Shown here piece after piece: positions 7,159-16,474 of a DNA stretch of 64,000 bases (position 1 is the stretch's first letter; each line of letters opens with the position of its first letter). The stretch is from the NCBI RefSeq assembly GCF_002924365.1, contig NZ_PQWB01000026.1:1-64000 (forward strand), read 5' to 3'. This DNA is from Chromobacterium alticapitis (GTDB taxonomy: Bacteria > Pseudomonadota > Gammaproteobacteria > Burkholderiales > Chromobacteriaceae). The translations under genes and the position numbers were made by a program. The notes below the pieces were generated by a model. The model was not told the DNA's origin and did no database searches. It saw nothing but the letters and a program-made list of their open reading frames with translations.

Positions 7159-10100
7159 TTAGCCGGTCAGCACGCGGAACCAATCGTCGTTGCGCTCTTC
7201 CAGCCAGTAATGGCGATCCACCCAGGCCCGCAACGCGTCGCCCTCCCTAGCCGCCGCATCCAGATCGTGCACGCGCTCGCGTATCGCCTCCACCCAGGCG
7301 GCAGCCTGATTCGGCACGCGGCACACCGGCGCGTCATTGGTTTGATACGGCACGATGTCCGTGCACACCACCGGCCAGCCCATCGCGCCATATTCCAGCA
7401 GACGCAGATTGCTCTTCGATTCGTTGAACGGATTGATTTCCAGCGGCGCCACGGCAAGATCCAGATTCAACTCCGCCACTTTGCCCGGATAGTCATCGAA
7501 GCGTACAAAGGGATGGATCTCCTCCACATATGGCCGGAACTGCGGCAGAGACATCCCCATGAATACCCACTCCACCTCATTGTAAGTTTGCTGAATCACC
7601 TCGTAGATCAACTCCAGGTCGCCACGGTGCTGGGCCGCGCCTACCCAGCCCACCCGAGGCTTCTTGCCGGCTCGACGTTGAGATGTTTGCGCGCCCCACA
7701 CCGATTTTCGCAGGCGATTGGGCACCACCACGATCTCATCAATCATGCTTCGCGCGAAATCGGCCAGGGGCTCGGTCGAGACCACTAGCGCATTGCATGT
7801 TTTCAACACCTTGCGTAGACGCGCCTTGGCGTCGGGGTAATTACGCCGCCAGTGGTCGTGTAGATTGCTTTTTTCCGGCAGGCTGCCCACGAGGTCGTCC
7901 AGGCCCAGCACCAGCCGCATCTGCGGCAGATACTCACGGTAAGCTGCCATCGCATCCATCACCGCGTCTTGCATGCCCACATGCAACAACAGCGTGTCCG
8001 GCGCCATGCGCGCCATCTCCACGACAGACAGAATGCCCTTGTCCGGCTGCAGAATCTCGCCATCCAGCTTGCCCTGTTGCTGCAGCACAGTCAGCGGCTG
8101 GCTCAGACGGTACTCGCCGCTGCCGCCCGGCACCGGCATGCCAAGCACCCGCTTGCGGCCCGGCACCTCCGGCGCCCAAGCCGCGCAACGACCCGCCTCC
8201 ACTTTCATGGTCGGCTCCACCAGGGACAGATGTCGGTTGTACGCCGGATCATGGCTCAGGCGCTGCGCCCACTTGCGAAGAAAGGCCTCCAGCTCATTGC
8301 GCTCGCGCTCAAGCGCCCGCAACGCCAGCCGCGGATCGGTGGTGCTGACCGTGATGCTGCGCGCATGATGGTGGCAGACCACGGCATAAGGGTTGTAGAC
8401 ATTGCGCAGGCCTTGCGCTTGCACTTTCAAGCAAAAGTCCACGTCGTTGAAGCAGACCTGGAACTCCGTCTCGTCCATGCCGCCCACCAGCTCGTAAATC
8501 TGCTTCTCCACCAACACGCAGGCCGCTGTCACCGCGGAGTAATTCTGCATGGTCTGGATGCGGTTCATATAACCCGCTTCTTCCATAGGCTGATTGACGA
8601 AAGCGTGTCCCGCCACCGAGTACAGCCCCCCAGGCATGCCAAGCACAATACCAGCATGCTGTACGCGCATAGCGCCCGGAAACAGCAGGCGCGCGCCCAC
8701 CACGCCGACGCCGGGTTGCTGGGCGCAAGCCAGCATGCGCTCCAGCCACTGCGGCTGCACGATCTCGGTATCGTTGTTCAGCAGCAGGATGTAATCACCT
8801 TGCGCAGCCTGCGCTCCCAGATTGCACTGCGCCGAGAAATTGAACGGCGCGTCGTAATCCAGTACGCGGACCCGGCCCGGCCACTGCGCCATGATTTCCT
8901 GATAATACTCGCGCGTTTCCGGCTGCTCCGAACGATTGTCGACAATGATCAGTTCGAAGTTCTGGTAGGCCGTCTTGCCGAACAGGCTTTCGACGCAGGG
9001 CTCCAGATATTCCAATTTGTCTCGATTGGGAATGATCACCGACACCAGCGCGGACTGCAGCAGCTGGTATTCGTAATGGAATGTTCCTTTTGCCAATCCC
9101 GGACCGATCTTCACCGGGAAGCCACAACGCTTGGCGTGGCTCTCCAAGGCCACCTGCTGCGCAGCGAGACGCACCTCGCCGCCGTTGTCGCGCTCCCAGG
9201 GGTGGGACAGCAGCACGTCGTCGACATGGCCCACCGCTTCGCACGGAAAGTTTTCCACCAGCCGCAGCAGCATGTCGTAACCATAGGCGTCCGGATACGG
9301 CTGATAGCCGCCCAGTTTGGCCACAGCCTCGCTCGACAGCACCAGGGCATGGCCGATGTAATCCATGGAGCGAAGATACTCTGGCGAGAAGTCCGGCCGG
9401 AAAGCCGGCAGGAAGCGGCTGCCCATCGGCGACACCACGTCGCTGTCGCAATAGATGGCCAGCCAATCCGGGTGTTGATCGCTCGCCTCGGACACGCGCA
9501 GCAATGCATCCGGCGAGAGTCGGAATCCCGCCGGCAACAACCAGACCCAGTCAGCCGGCACCTCGGCGATGATGCCGTTCAACGCCGCGCTGACGGCTTC
9601 CGCATCACTCAGATCATCCAATTGCAACCAGCCCAATTGCGGCGCGCTGGTGAAAATCGGGTCAGGCACTGGACTGTCCGCCACCACGATCAACCGCCAA
9701 TGCGGATACAGCTGACGCTGCATCGCCGTCATGCTCTCGGACAAATGCTTGAGCTTGTCTTGCGGCGCCAAGATAACCAGATTGAAAACCGGCTGCTTGC
9801 GCCAAACAGTCATCATCCGCTCTGCCAACTGCTCGGCATGGACCTCCCGCATCTGGTGCACGTCCACCCATTGTCGATAAGGCTTATCGTCATCGACAAA
9901 CAAAGTACTCAACTGGCGCATGTCCAGCTTGGCTAGGCGCTCAAGCCGCTCAGGCAAACCCATTCCAGGCAGCAGGCGACGCCACTCTTGATATAACTGG
10001 CCAACAACATGCTCCAGCACGCGCTCCTTGCGCAAATACTCGCGCGAGGCTTCCAACTGCTGCCGGCGCAGTTCCGGCTCCTCTATCAGCTTGGCGATGG

Positions 10101-11055
10101 CTTGATACCAGGACTCCGCATCGTTGGGCACCACGCTGGCCATACCACTGTCTTTCAGCCAGCAATAGCTTCCTACGTCAGACGCCACCGTACACGCGCC
10201 AGTGATCGCATAGTCCACCCATTTCAGATCAGACTTGCTCTCGCTGAACGCGTCCGCCACCAACGGCGCCAGGCCTATGTCTATCCTGTACGAAGCCAGC
10301 TTGTCGAAATATTCGGCATAGCTAACGTAGCTATCCACTTCCCGCACATCGCGCTTGCCCTTCAATTCCGGCGGGCAATTTCCCCACATCACAAACTTCA
10401 CACGCCCCGCGTAATCATTGTGAATACGCGATAGCGCCTCGTTAATCATCCGCATTTCACGCTGCCGGGTAGAAGTGCCGGCAAAGCCGATCACTACCTG
10501 CTCGTTTCGCGGCAGCGGATCGACCCAGCGCTCCGCGCTAACCGCGTTGGGAAACACGTACACATTGGGATTGAACGCTCTAACCTTCTCCTCCAGATGC
10601 GTGCTCGGCACCACCACCAGGGTCGCTTTACCCAATATCCATTCAATGTGCGGCAGACATTGCTCGAACAGGCCGAACTGTTTATGCGACTCCGGCAAAC
10701 CCAGCAGCCAATCATCCAGCTCATAGATCATCGGCTTGCCGGAGGCGACAATCTTCTCCAGCAAGGGCCGGCAGCGCAGTATTGGAAAGGCACGTTGCAC
10801 CACAAACATGTCCATGGCCGCGATGAAGGCATCATCGTCAGCATAGGGATATTCGCCTTCATACACCTTGCCTGCCATAGTCTCGTGCAACTGATAATCG
10901 AAATAATTTCCCAGCAGTTGCAGGGGATCCAGCACTCGCAAGCGGAAACACACCATGTCCGGCATATCACGAGTCAGTATGCCAACGCGCGCTTTTCTAC
11001 GTTCTATCGCTTCCAAAACCTCTCCCCCATCCCTGACATCAACAGTGCTTCCCAT
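7159..11055 (-). CDS. Giant multidomain glycosyltransferase A (GT4-GT2-GT2-GT4), putative flagellin glycosyltransferase
   Basis: The product is about 1298 residues with four apparent domains. Residues 1-370 form a group-1 (GT4/GT-B) domain with E-S-K-S-D-L-K-W-V-D-Y near 271. Residues 400-660 are GT2-like with C-D-S-D near 535 and the P-D-F-S-P-E-Y-L-R-S pattern of tandem GT2 enzymes. Residues 670-930 are a clear GT2 domain starting S-V-I-I-P-N with L-N-N-D-T-E near 758. Residues 1130-1298 are a second GT4-like half with E-S-K-S-N-L-R-L-L-E-Y-G near 1211. There is no signal peptide or membrane helix, so it is cytoplasmic. The ATG at 11055 has GAGGAG upstream and is preferred to 11112. Large tandem transferases next to fliC glycosylate flagellin in Pseudomonas syringae (Fgt proteins); the same role here is inferred from position. 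Confidence 0.8.
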   Translation of the reverse strand: MGSTVDVRDGGEVLEAIERRKARVGILTRDMPDMVCFRLRVLDPLQLLGNYFDYQLHETMAGKVYEGEYPYADDDAFIAAMDMFVVQRAFPILRCRPLLEKIVASGKPMIYELDDWLLGLPESHKQFGLFEQCLPHIEWILGKATLVVVPSTHLEEKVRAFNPNVYVFPNAVSAERWVDPLPRNEQVVIGFAGTSTRQREMRMINEALSRIHNDYAGRVKFVMWGNCPPELKGKRDVREVDSYVSYAEYFDKLASYRIDIGLAPLVADAFSESKSDLKWVDYAITGACTVASDVGSYCWLKDSGMASVVPNDAESWYQAIAKLIEEPELRRQQLEASREYLRKERVLEHVVGQLYQEWRRLLPGMGLPERLERLAKLDMRQLSTLFVDDDKPYRQWVDVHQMREVHAEQLAERMMTVWRKQPVFNLVILAPQDKLKHLSESMTAMQRQLYPHWRLIVVADSPVPDPIFTSAPQLGWLQLDDLSDAEAVSAALNGIIAEVPADWVWLLPAGFRLSPDALLRVSEASDQHPDWLAIYCDSDVVSPMGSRFLPAFRPDFSPEYLRSMDYIGHALVLSSEAVAKLGGYQPYPDAYGYDMLLRLVENFPCEAVGHVDDVLLSHPWERDNGGEVRLAAQQVALESHAKRCGFPVKIGPGLAKGTFHYEYQLLQSALVSVIIPNRDKLEYLEPCVESLFGKTAYQNFELIIVDNRSEQPETREYYQEIMAQWPGRVRVLDYDAPFNFSAQCNLGAQAAQGDYILLLNNDTEIVQPQWLERMLACAQQPGVGVVGARLLFPGAMRVQHAGIVLGMPGGLYSVAGHAFVNQPMEEAGYMNRIQTMQNYSAVTAACVLVEKQIYELVGGMDETEFQVCFNDVDFCLKVQAQGLRNVYNPYAVVCHHHARSITVSTTDPRLALRALERERNELEAFLRKWAQRLSHDPAYNRHLSLVEPTMKVEAGRCAAWAPEVPGRKRVLGMPVPGGSGEYRLSQPLTVLQQQGKLDGEILQPDKGILSVVEMARMAPDTLLLHVGMQDAVMDAMAAYREYLPQMRLVLGLDDLVGSLPEKSNLHDHWRRNYPDAKARLRKVLKTCNALVVSTEPLADFARSMIDEIVVVPNRLRKSVWGAQTSQRRAGKKPRVGWVGAAQHRGDLELIYEVIQQTYNEVEWVFMGMSLPQFRPYVEEIHPFVRFDDYPGKVAELNLDLAVAPLEINPFNESKSNLRLLEYGAMGWPVVCTDIVPYQTNDAPVCRVPNQAAAWVEAIRERVHDLDAAAREGDALRAWVDRHYWLEERNDDWFRVLTG

Positions 11056-11290
11056 AAAACACTCCTCGCATCCGAACGAAATCGGCAACGCGTACGAATA
11101 GTCGATATGCACACCCTTGTTTTATCCAACAAGGAAGCTCATTACTGAAAGAGCTTGACGCACAATACAATTGCTAGCCGCCTGAATAAATTATTTTAAT
11201 CCAGACCTTCATGATCTGACCATAACACCGCTGGCGATTCACGAGCCAAATTCATTCATCAGCCCGCGCACCTCACCTTACATGCTAAGC

Positions 11291-14200
11291 CTAATCCTTC
11301 CCTTGTAGAGTCCTCAACCAATCATCACAGTGATCTTCCAACCAATAGTGCTCGCTGACCCACTTTTTGAGAGCATCGCCTTCTTTTTCCATAAGCGCCC
11401 AGTCATGAGCTCTCTCGCGAATCGCTCGAATCCATGCCGCTGCATCATTAGACACTCGGCAAACTGGAGCGTTATTGGTCTGGAAAGGATAGATATCTGT
11501 GCATACGACAGGACAAGCAAGAGCGCCATGTTCCAATAAACGAATATTACTTCTGGCCACATTGAATAGATTGATTTCCAATGGCGCTACAGCCAGATCC
11601 AAATTCAAACTCGCCATTTTTCTTGCATGCTCGGAAAAATGAGCCGTTGGATGCATCTCTGAAAAATAGGGCGCAAGTTCCGATGGGCAATTTCCCAAGA
11701 ACACCCACTCTACTTCTTGGCAGGTCGCTTGGATCACCCCATCAAGCAAAGCGATGTCATCGCCATAGAGTCCAGTGCCGACCAAACCCACACGAGGCTT
11801 AGCCCGGAGATGACGCGCAGACGCCAACCCATCCCAAGTCGCCCGAGAAAGCCTGCTTGGAATCACAATGGTCTCGACTTCCATATCTTGGAGCAAATCA
11901 GCAAGTGGCTGAGTCGATACTATCGTCGCATCACATAGTTTCAAAACTTGCTGCAGATGCTGTTTGGCATCCGGATGGCGGCCCACGTAATAATCATATA
12001 AGCAAGCCGTCCCGCTACCCAAATCATCCAATCCAAAAACGATGCGTAGATCAGGAAGATGCTTACGATAGGCCGCCACAGCCTCATATATATCATCGTG
12101 AATGCCTACGTTCAACAACAAGGTGTTGGGTGACTGCCTATACAATTCAACCACGGATGGGAGACCGTTCAGGGTCCGATGTATTTCCCCATCAAGCTTT
12201 CCATTGTCTCGCAAGATAGAAAGCGGCTGACTCAAACGATACTCGGTCCCTTCATCAAAAGCAGAGATCCCTAACACTCGAACACGGTTAGGTAAATCAA
12301 CATCCCAAGCAACCGTCTGATCTAACTCTATCCCCATATTTTTACTACGCAAAGACAAATGCCGATTATACCCTGGATCACGCCGTAAAATTGGTGCCCA
12401 ACGTTCAAGCATCACTTCGGCATCTTTACATGGATGAGCTAAGTGTCCTGATGAAAGCTTAGCTTCCACAGCCCCATCGCCAGCATCATGATCGAGATGA
12501 GCCAGCAATTCGACATGCGGGTTATAAATATTGCGCAGACCACCCGCGACAATTTTCAGACAAAAATCCACATCGATCAAACTGTCTCCGTAGAAACTCT
12601 CATCCATCCCACTGACTGCGTCATAAATTTTCTTTTCCACAATCAGGCACGCCCCGGAAATTGCAGAATAATTCTGCATCGTCACGTTACGGTTTATATA
12701 ACCAGGCAACGAACTGCTCATCCCCTCAAATACACTACCGGCCACGGAATACAAGTCGCCAGGCATCCCGAGCACAAAGCCTGCATGCTTCACACTGCCA
12801 GTTTCCACATCCTGTATGCGCGGCCCGACAGCGCCTACTCCAGGTTGCTGCGCCGTTGCCAGCATGCGTTCTAGCCAGTTATCCTGCGCAATCTCAAAAT
12901 CATGACGCAACAATAACAAATATTCGCCAGCGGCATTGCGCGCACCGATATTACACTGCATGGACAGATTAGATGTCGCCTCACAGTTAACTATTTTAAT
13001 GCGCCCAGGATAGGCATCTTGAATTTTATTGAAATACTCTAACGCCCCAGGCTTGGATATGCCTTTATCAACAATGAGGACTTCAAAATTCTGATAACCG
13101 GTAACTTCAAACAAACTATCGACACAAGCTGCTAAGTCTTTCAGACTTCCATTATTAGGGATGACAATGGATATCAGTGGCGTGCTTAGTAATTGAAAAT
13201 CAAAAAAGAATGTCCCTGGTACAAAACCTTCACTGACCCTAGCTGGGCAGCCCATGCGCACAATATGATTCTCAAGCGCAACCTGACGAGATGCATTTCC
13301 TAGTACATCCAGCTTGCTCTCTTGCCATGGCATCGAAATGAGTTGGTCATCGATATGGCCTATGCACTCCGCCCCACCTCTCTCAAACACTCTTAGCAAA
13401 GCGTCATAGCAATGAGCTTTGGGATAAGGTTGAAATCCACCCAGCATGGCAATATTTTCAGTTTTGAATGCCACCGCATAGCCAATATAATCCATGGAGC
13501 GTAGGTATTCTGGCGAAAAGTCTGGCAAGAAGGCAGGGCAAAACCTGTGTCCAACTGGGGATACAACATCATGGTCAAAATATATCGCCGCATATTCAGA
13601 ATGCGCGTTAATTTCCTCTCCTATCCGTGCAAGCGCATTTGGCTGCAAACGCGCTCCGGCAGGCAGCAACAAGCTCCAATCTGAAGGCACATCGGCAATG
13701 ATCCCATTGATCGCATCGACAACCAATTGATCATTCTCCAAACTATCCAGCTGCAACCACCCCAATTGGACGCTACTACTAAAAACAGGATCAGGCTCTG
13801 GCGCATCTGAAATCACGATCAGCCGCCAGTTTCGATAGAGTATTTTTTCCATCGAAGCAAAACTTTCCGATAGCCTTGCCAAACGACCGGCGGAAGCTAG
13901 CATGATAATATTGAAGATGGGCACAACGCCCCATGCCATCACCATTCTCTCAGCCAGTTGTTCTGCATGCACCGCTCGCAGCTCATGAGATGCTAGCCAT
14001 TCTCTATAGGCCGTCAACCCATCGATATCAGTTTCTGCCAAACGACGGGTAACTACATGGCCAGGCTGTAATAACGGAAGCTGCTTCAAATGATCTGGCA
14101 AGAGTTCCAGATACTTCTCCAATAACTCTCCCAGCCGATTTTCAAGCAAACGATTATTCAATACATATTGACGCGCCGAATTGGCTTGACCTGAGCGCAA

Positions 14201-16045
14201 TTCAGGATTATCAATTAGCTTACAGACACCATCAACCCAGCCTGCTTCGGTATCATCTACCAGAGTTGCCAGTCCCTTTTCTTTTAACCATCTATAAGTC
14301 AGTACATCTGATGCGATCGTAGCCGCGCCAATGACCGAGTATTCCAACCACTTAGCGTCTGACTTAAAGGCATTGAAATCCCCTCCTCCCAATGGAGCAA
14401 GTGCAATATCAATACTCAGTTTGGCCATATCCACTAAATAGTCGCCATAGCGCTTTGATACTGAAACTTGCAGGCAATTTTTGGGCTTTACGAAACCAGG
14501 AGGAATATCGCCCAGCAAAACAATTCTGACTGCATCCCCATAAAGCTCGCCAATACGCATCAATGCTGACGACACAATCTCCCAATCACTTTCTTGGAAG
14601 AAGTCGCCAGAAATTCCAATTGTAACTTTCTCGCCACGCGGCATTGGATCAACAAGGCGATCGCGAGCAATCAAATCAGGAAATGCTATAGCTTTCTTCG
14701 TATAATTAAGCATTTTCTCAGCCATCGCATCAGTCGACGCAACGACGAGTGAACAATGCTGCAATAACCACTCCTCGTTTTTACGCGATACGCCTTCTGA
14801 AAAATGAGTAGCCGGCTCTACTCGCGCCATCAATGATCCGTCACCAGCCTCATAAACAATTGGCTTTTCGGACTCCACTATCAGATCAATTAAATCCGGA
14901 AATTCAGCAATTGGAAAACCATGATGGATGACGAACATATCCATAACTTCAACAAACTCGCCATCTATCTGAAAAGGAAATTCACCTTCATAGCTGTAAG
15001 CAGCTTGATTTTTATAAAAATAAGTATCCAACACCGGTGACATTAACGCCAGAGGATCCCCCAGACGTACGTTATAGCTTGCCGTGTCTAATAATTCACC
15101 AGTTAATATGCCAATACGCGGCCTGCGTGGGCGTAGCTTCTCCACCCTTTTTTCATGCGTTTTTTCTGCCGCAGCACGCTGAGTGATAGATATGAAGCGC
15201 TCTAGTTGCTCGGGAAATTCCAGAACTTGCTTTTCATAATGCTCATACACTTTCCCCACCGAGCGCTTCGCGTGTTCAATCTGCTCAGGTGTATTTCCCC
15301 AAGCCGAGCCATCTCCATGAAAAGCATCAAGATTGGGAATCTTGGTTAGGTACTCGCTTGGCATGTAAATGACTGGGCAACCACACAACATAGCCTCTGT
15401 GCAAATCGCGCTCATTTCATAGCTATATAGACACTCCGCTTTTCTAAATAGCTCAGCTAGTTCCACCAAGCTGCGAGGCTTTGCCATATCCAGACGTTCG
15501 GTCTCCTGCAAAATTTTCTCATCAACGTTACCTCCCTGCTGACAGTAACGATGAGCATATACATATTTACCCTTCCTCACTGCATCGTGCGCATTATTTT
15601 TATTATTAAATATTTCAATATCCAAAACTGGGGTGCGCATCAACTCCGCTTCCATGCCTGGCGGAAGAAAATCACCCTTATTATAAACAAACAATATATC
15701 ACCATCGTCATATAGGGTCGGACCTCCTATAAAACCAGGCTTATTTAGTATATAGCGTACAACCACATCACCACTCAAAGGATTCCCATGCACCACTTCC
15801 GGGTAAATGACAATGGGCTCAATTCCTTTATTCCGATTACGGCGCATTGTAGCTTGCATCAAGGCCGGGGTATTCATCCCCTCTCGCACCTCGAGGGAAG
15901 TGATATATGCCTCATATCCTCTGGCATTCAGTTCATGGCATAGCTGATGCAACACTCGAACACCTGATGAGGTTTCTCTGAACCCTGGTGCAATGATGTA
16001 ATAAGGATATTTTTCTGATTGCAAGACAGTTTTCTTCGTAGACAC
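11291..16045 (-). CDS. Giant multidomain glycosyltransferase B, paralogue of A with an extra N-terminal domain
   Basis: The product is about 1584 residues. Residues 300-1584 follow glycosyltransferase A domain by domain: GT4-like with A-F-K-S-D-A-K-W-L-E-Y near 563, GT2-like with F-D-H-D near 823, GT2 starting S-I-V-I-P-N near 958, and a C-terminal GT4-like half. The first 300 residues are an additional GT-B-like domain with C-T-E-A-M-L-C-G-C-P-V-I near 218. In the third shared domain the expected L-N-N-D-T-E is L-R-H-D-F-E. The GTG at 16045 follows a GGGGGT and is my choice; TTG at 16072 is possible. The gene is clearly more AT-rich than its paralogue. Its role in flagellin or surface glycan assembly is inferred. 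Confidence 0.75.
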   Translation of the reverse strand: MSTKKTVLQSEKYPYYIIAPGFRETSSGVRVLHQLCHELNARGYEAYITSLEVREGMNTPALMQATMRRNRNKGIEPIVIYPEVVHGNPLSGDVVVRYILNKPGFIGGPTLYDDGDILFVYNKGDFLPPGMEAELMRTPVLDIEIFNNKNNAHDAVRKGKYVYAHRYCQQGGNVDEKILQETERLDMAKPRSLVELAELFRKAECLYSYEMSAICTEAMLCGCPVIYMPSEYLTKIPNLDAFHGDGSAWGNTPEQIEHAKRSVGKVYEHYEKQVLEFPEQLERFISITQRAAAEKTHEKRVEKLRPRRPRIGILTGELLDTASYNVRLGDPLALMSPVLDTYFYKNQAAYSYEGEFPFQIDGEFVEVMDMFVIHHGFPIAEFPDLIDLIVESEKPIVYEAGDGSLMARVEPATHFSEGVSRKNEEWLLQHCSLVVASTDAMAEKMLNYTKKAIAFPDLIARDRLVDPMPRGEKVTIGISGDFFQESDWEIVSSALMRIGELYGDAVRIVLLGDIPPGFVKPKNCLQVSVSKRYGDYLVDMAKLSIDIALAPLGGGDFNAFKSDAKWLEYSVIGAATIASDVLTYRWLKEKGLATLVDDTEAGWVDGVCKLIDNPELRSGQANSARQYVLNNRLLENRLGELLEKYLELLPDHLKQLPLLQPGHVVTRRLAETDIDGLTAYREWLASHELRAVHAEQLAERMVMAWGVVPIFNIIMLASAGRLARLSESFASMEKILYRNWRLIVISDAPEPDPVFSSSVQLGWLQLDSLENDQLVVDAINGIIADVPSDWSLLLPAGARLQPNALARIGEEINAHSEYAAIYFDHDVVSPVGHRFCPAFLPDFSPEYLRSMDYIGYAVAFKTENIAMLGGFQPYPKAHCYDALLRVFERGGAECIGHIDDQLISMPWQESKLDVLGNASRQVALENHIVRMGCPARVSEGFVPGTFFFDFQLLSTPLISIVIPNNGSLKDLAACVDSLFEVTGYQNFEVLIVDKGISKPGALEYFNKIQDAYPGRIKIVNCEATSNLSMQCNIGARNAAGEYLLLLRHDFEIAQDNWLERMLATAQQPGVGAVGPRIQDVETGSVKHAGFVLGMPGDLYSVAGSVFEGMSSSLPGYINRNVTMQNYSAISGACLIVEKKIYDAVSGMDESFYGDSLIDVDFCLKIVAGGLRNIYNPHVELLAHLDHDAGDGAVEAKLSSGHLAHPCKDAEVMLERWAPILRRDPGYNRHLSLRSKNMGIELDQTVAWDVDLPNRVRVLGISAFDEGTEYRLSQPLSILRDNGKLDGEIHRTLNGLPSVVELYRQSPNTLLLNVGIHDDIYEAVAAYRKHLPDLRIVFGLDDLGSGTACLYDYYVGRHPDAKQHLQQVLKLCDATIVSTQPLADLLQDMEVETIVIPSRLSRATWDGLASARHLRAKPRVGLVGTGLYGDDIALLDGVIQATCQEVEWVFLGNCPSELAPYFSEMHPTAHFSEHARKMASLNLDLAVAPLEINLFNVARSNIRLLEHGALACPVVCTDIYPFQTNNAPVCRVSNDAAAWIRAIRERAHDWALMEKEGDALKKWVSEHYWLEDHCDDWLRTLQGKD

Positions 16046-16474
16046 ACTACCCCCATGGCTTAGCCTGGCCAAACGAATACAATGACACCCTCGACAGGAG
16101 GAGCTAAAATAAAAAAAGCTGTGAAATATTGGAATAAAAATCCAATATTAAAAACCTAAACCACGACCACCTCACGCTATAGGCATCTTATAAAAATCGA
16201 GCTACAGATCGATTCACTTCCTTGACTTCCGCACAACCGAGCTTATTGACTCTAGAGGCAGAACCGCACGTCATCAGCGATATCATGCAATAAAGCACGC
16301 TAAAAAAGTGCTAAACTTTTTTATTCAATTGTGGACAGCTCTTAGGTGACAGTCATAGAATTCATCATCAACCACTAGGTTATTAATCATGACTCACGTT
16401 CGCTTTTCATATACTGGTATGTCACACTATAATAGCAATCAGTCGAACGCCGGTTTTCGGCACGGAGAAGAGTC
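16046..16474. other. AT-rich intergenic region between two divergent glycan genes
   Basis: This 429-base stretch has no convincing gene. It holds a perfect 9-bp inverted repeat (16125-16133 with 16141-16149, 7-base loop), an 8-bp A/T-rich inverted repeat (16302-16309 with 16315-16322, 5-base loop) and a TATAAT at 16428-16433. It must contain the promoters for the leftward giant glycosyltransferase gene and the rightward aminotransferase genes. The base composition is much poorer in GC than the genome around it. Confidence 0.6.
16428..16433 (+). promoter_or_regulatory. Probable -10 box of the rightward aminotransferase operon
   Basis: An exact TATAAT lies 42 bases before the ATG at 16475. The hexamer 17 bases upstream (16405-16410) matches the -35 consensus poorly, so an activator may be needed or the start may be elsewhere. 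Confidence 0.4.

Noticed and set aside
7969-9936. Long plus-strand frame antisense to glycosyltransferase A
   Set aside because: It has H/Q/R-rich shadow composition, and the opposite strand has clear glycosyltransferase motifs.
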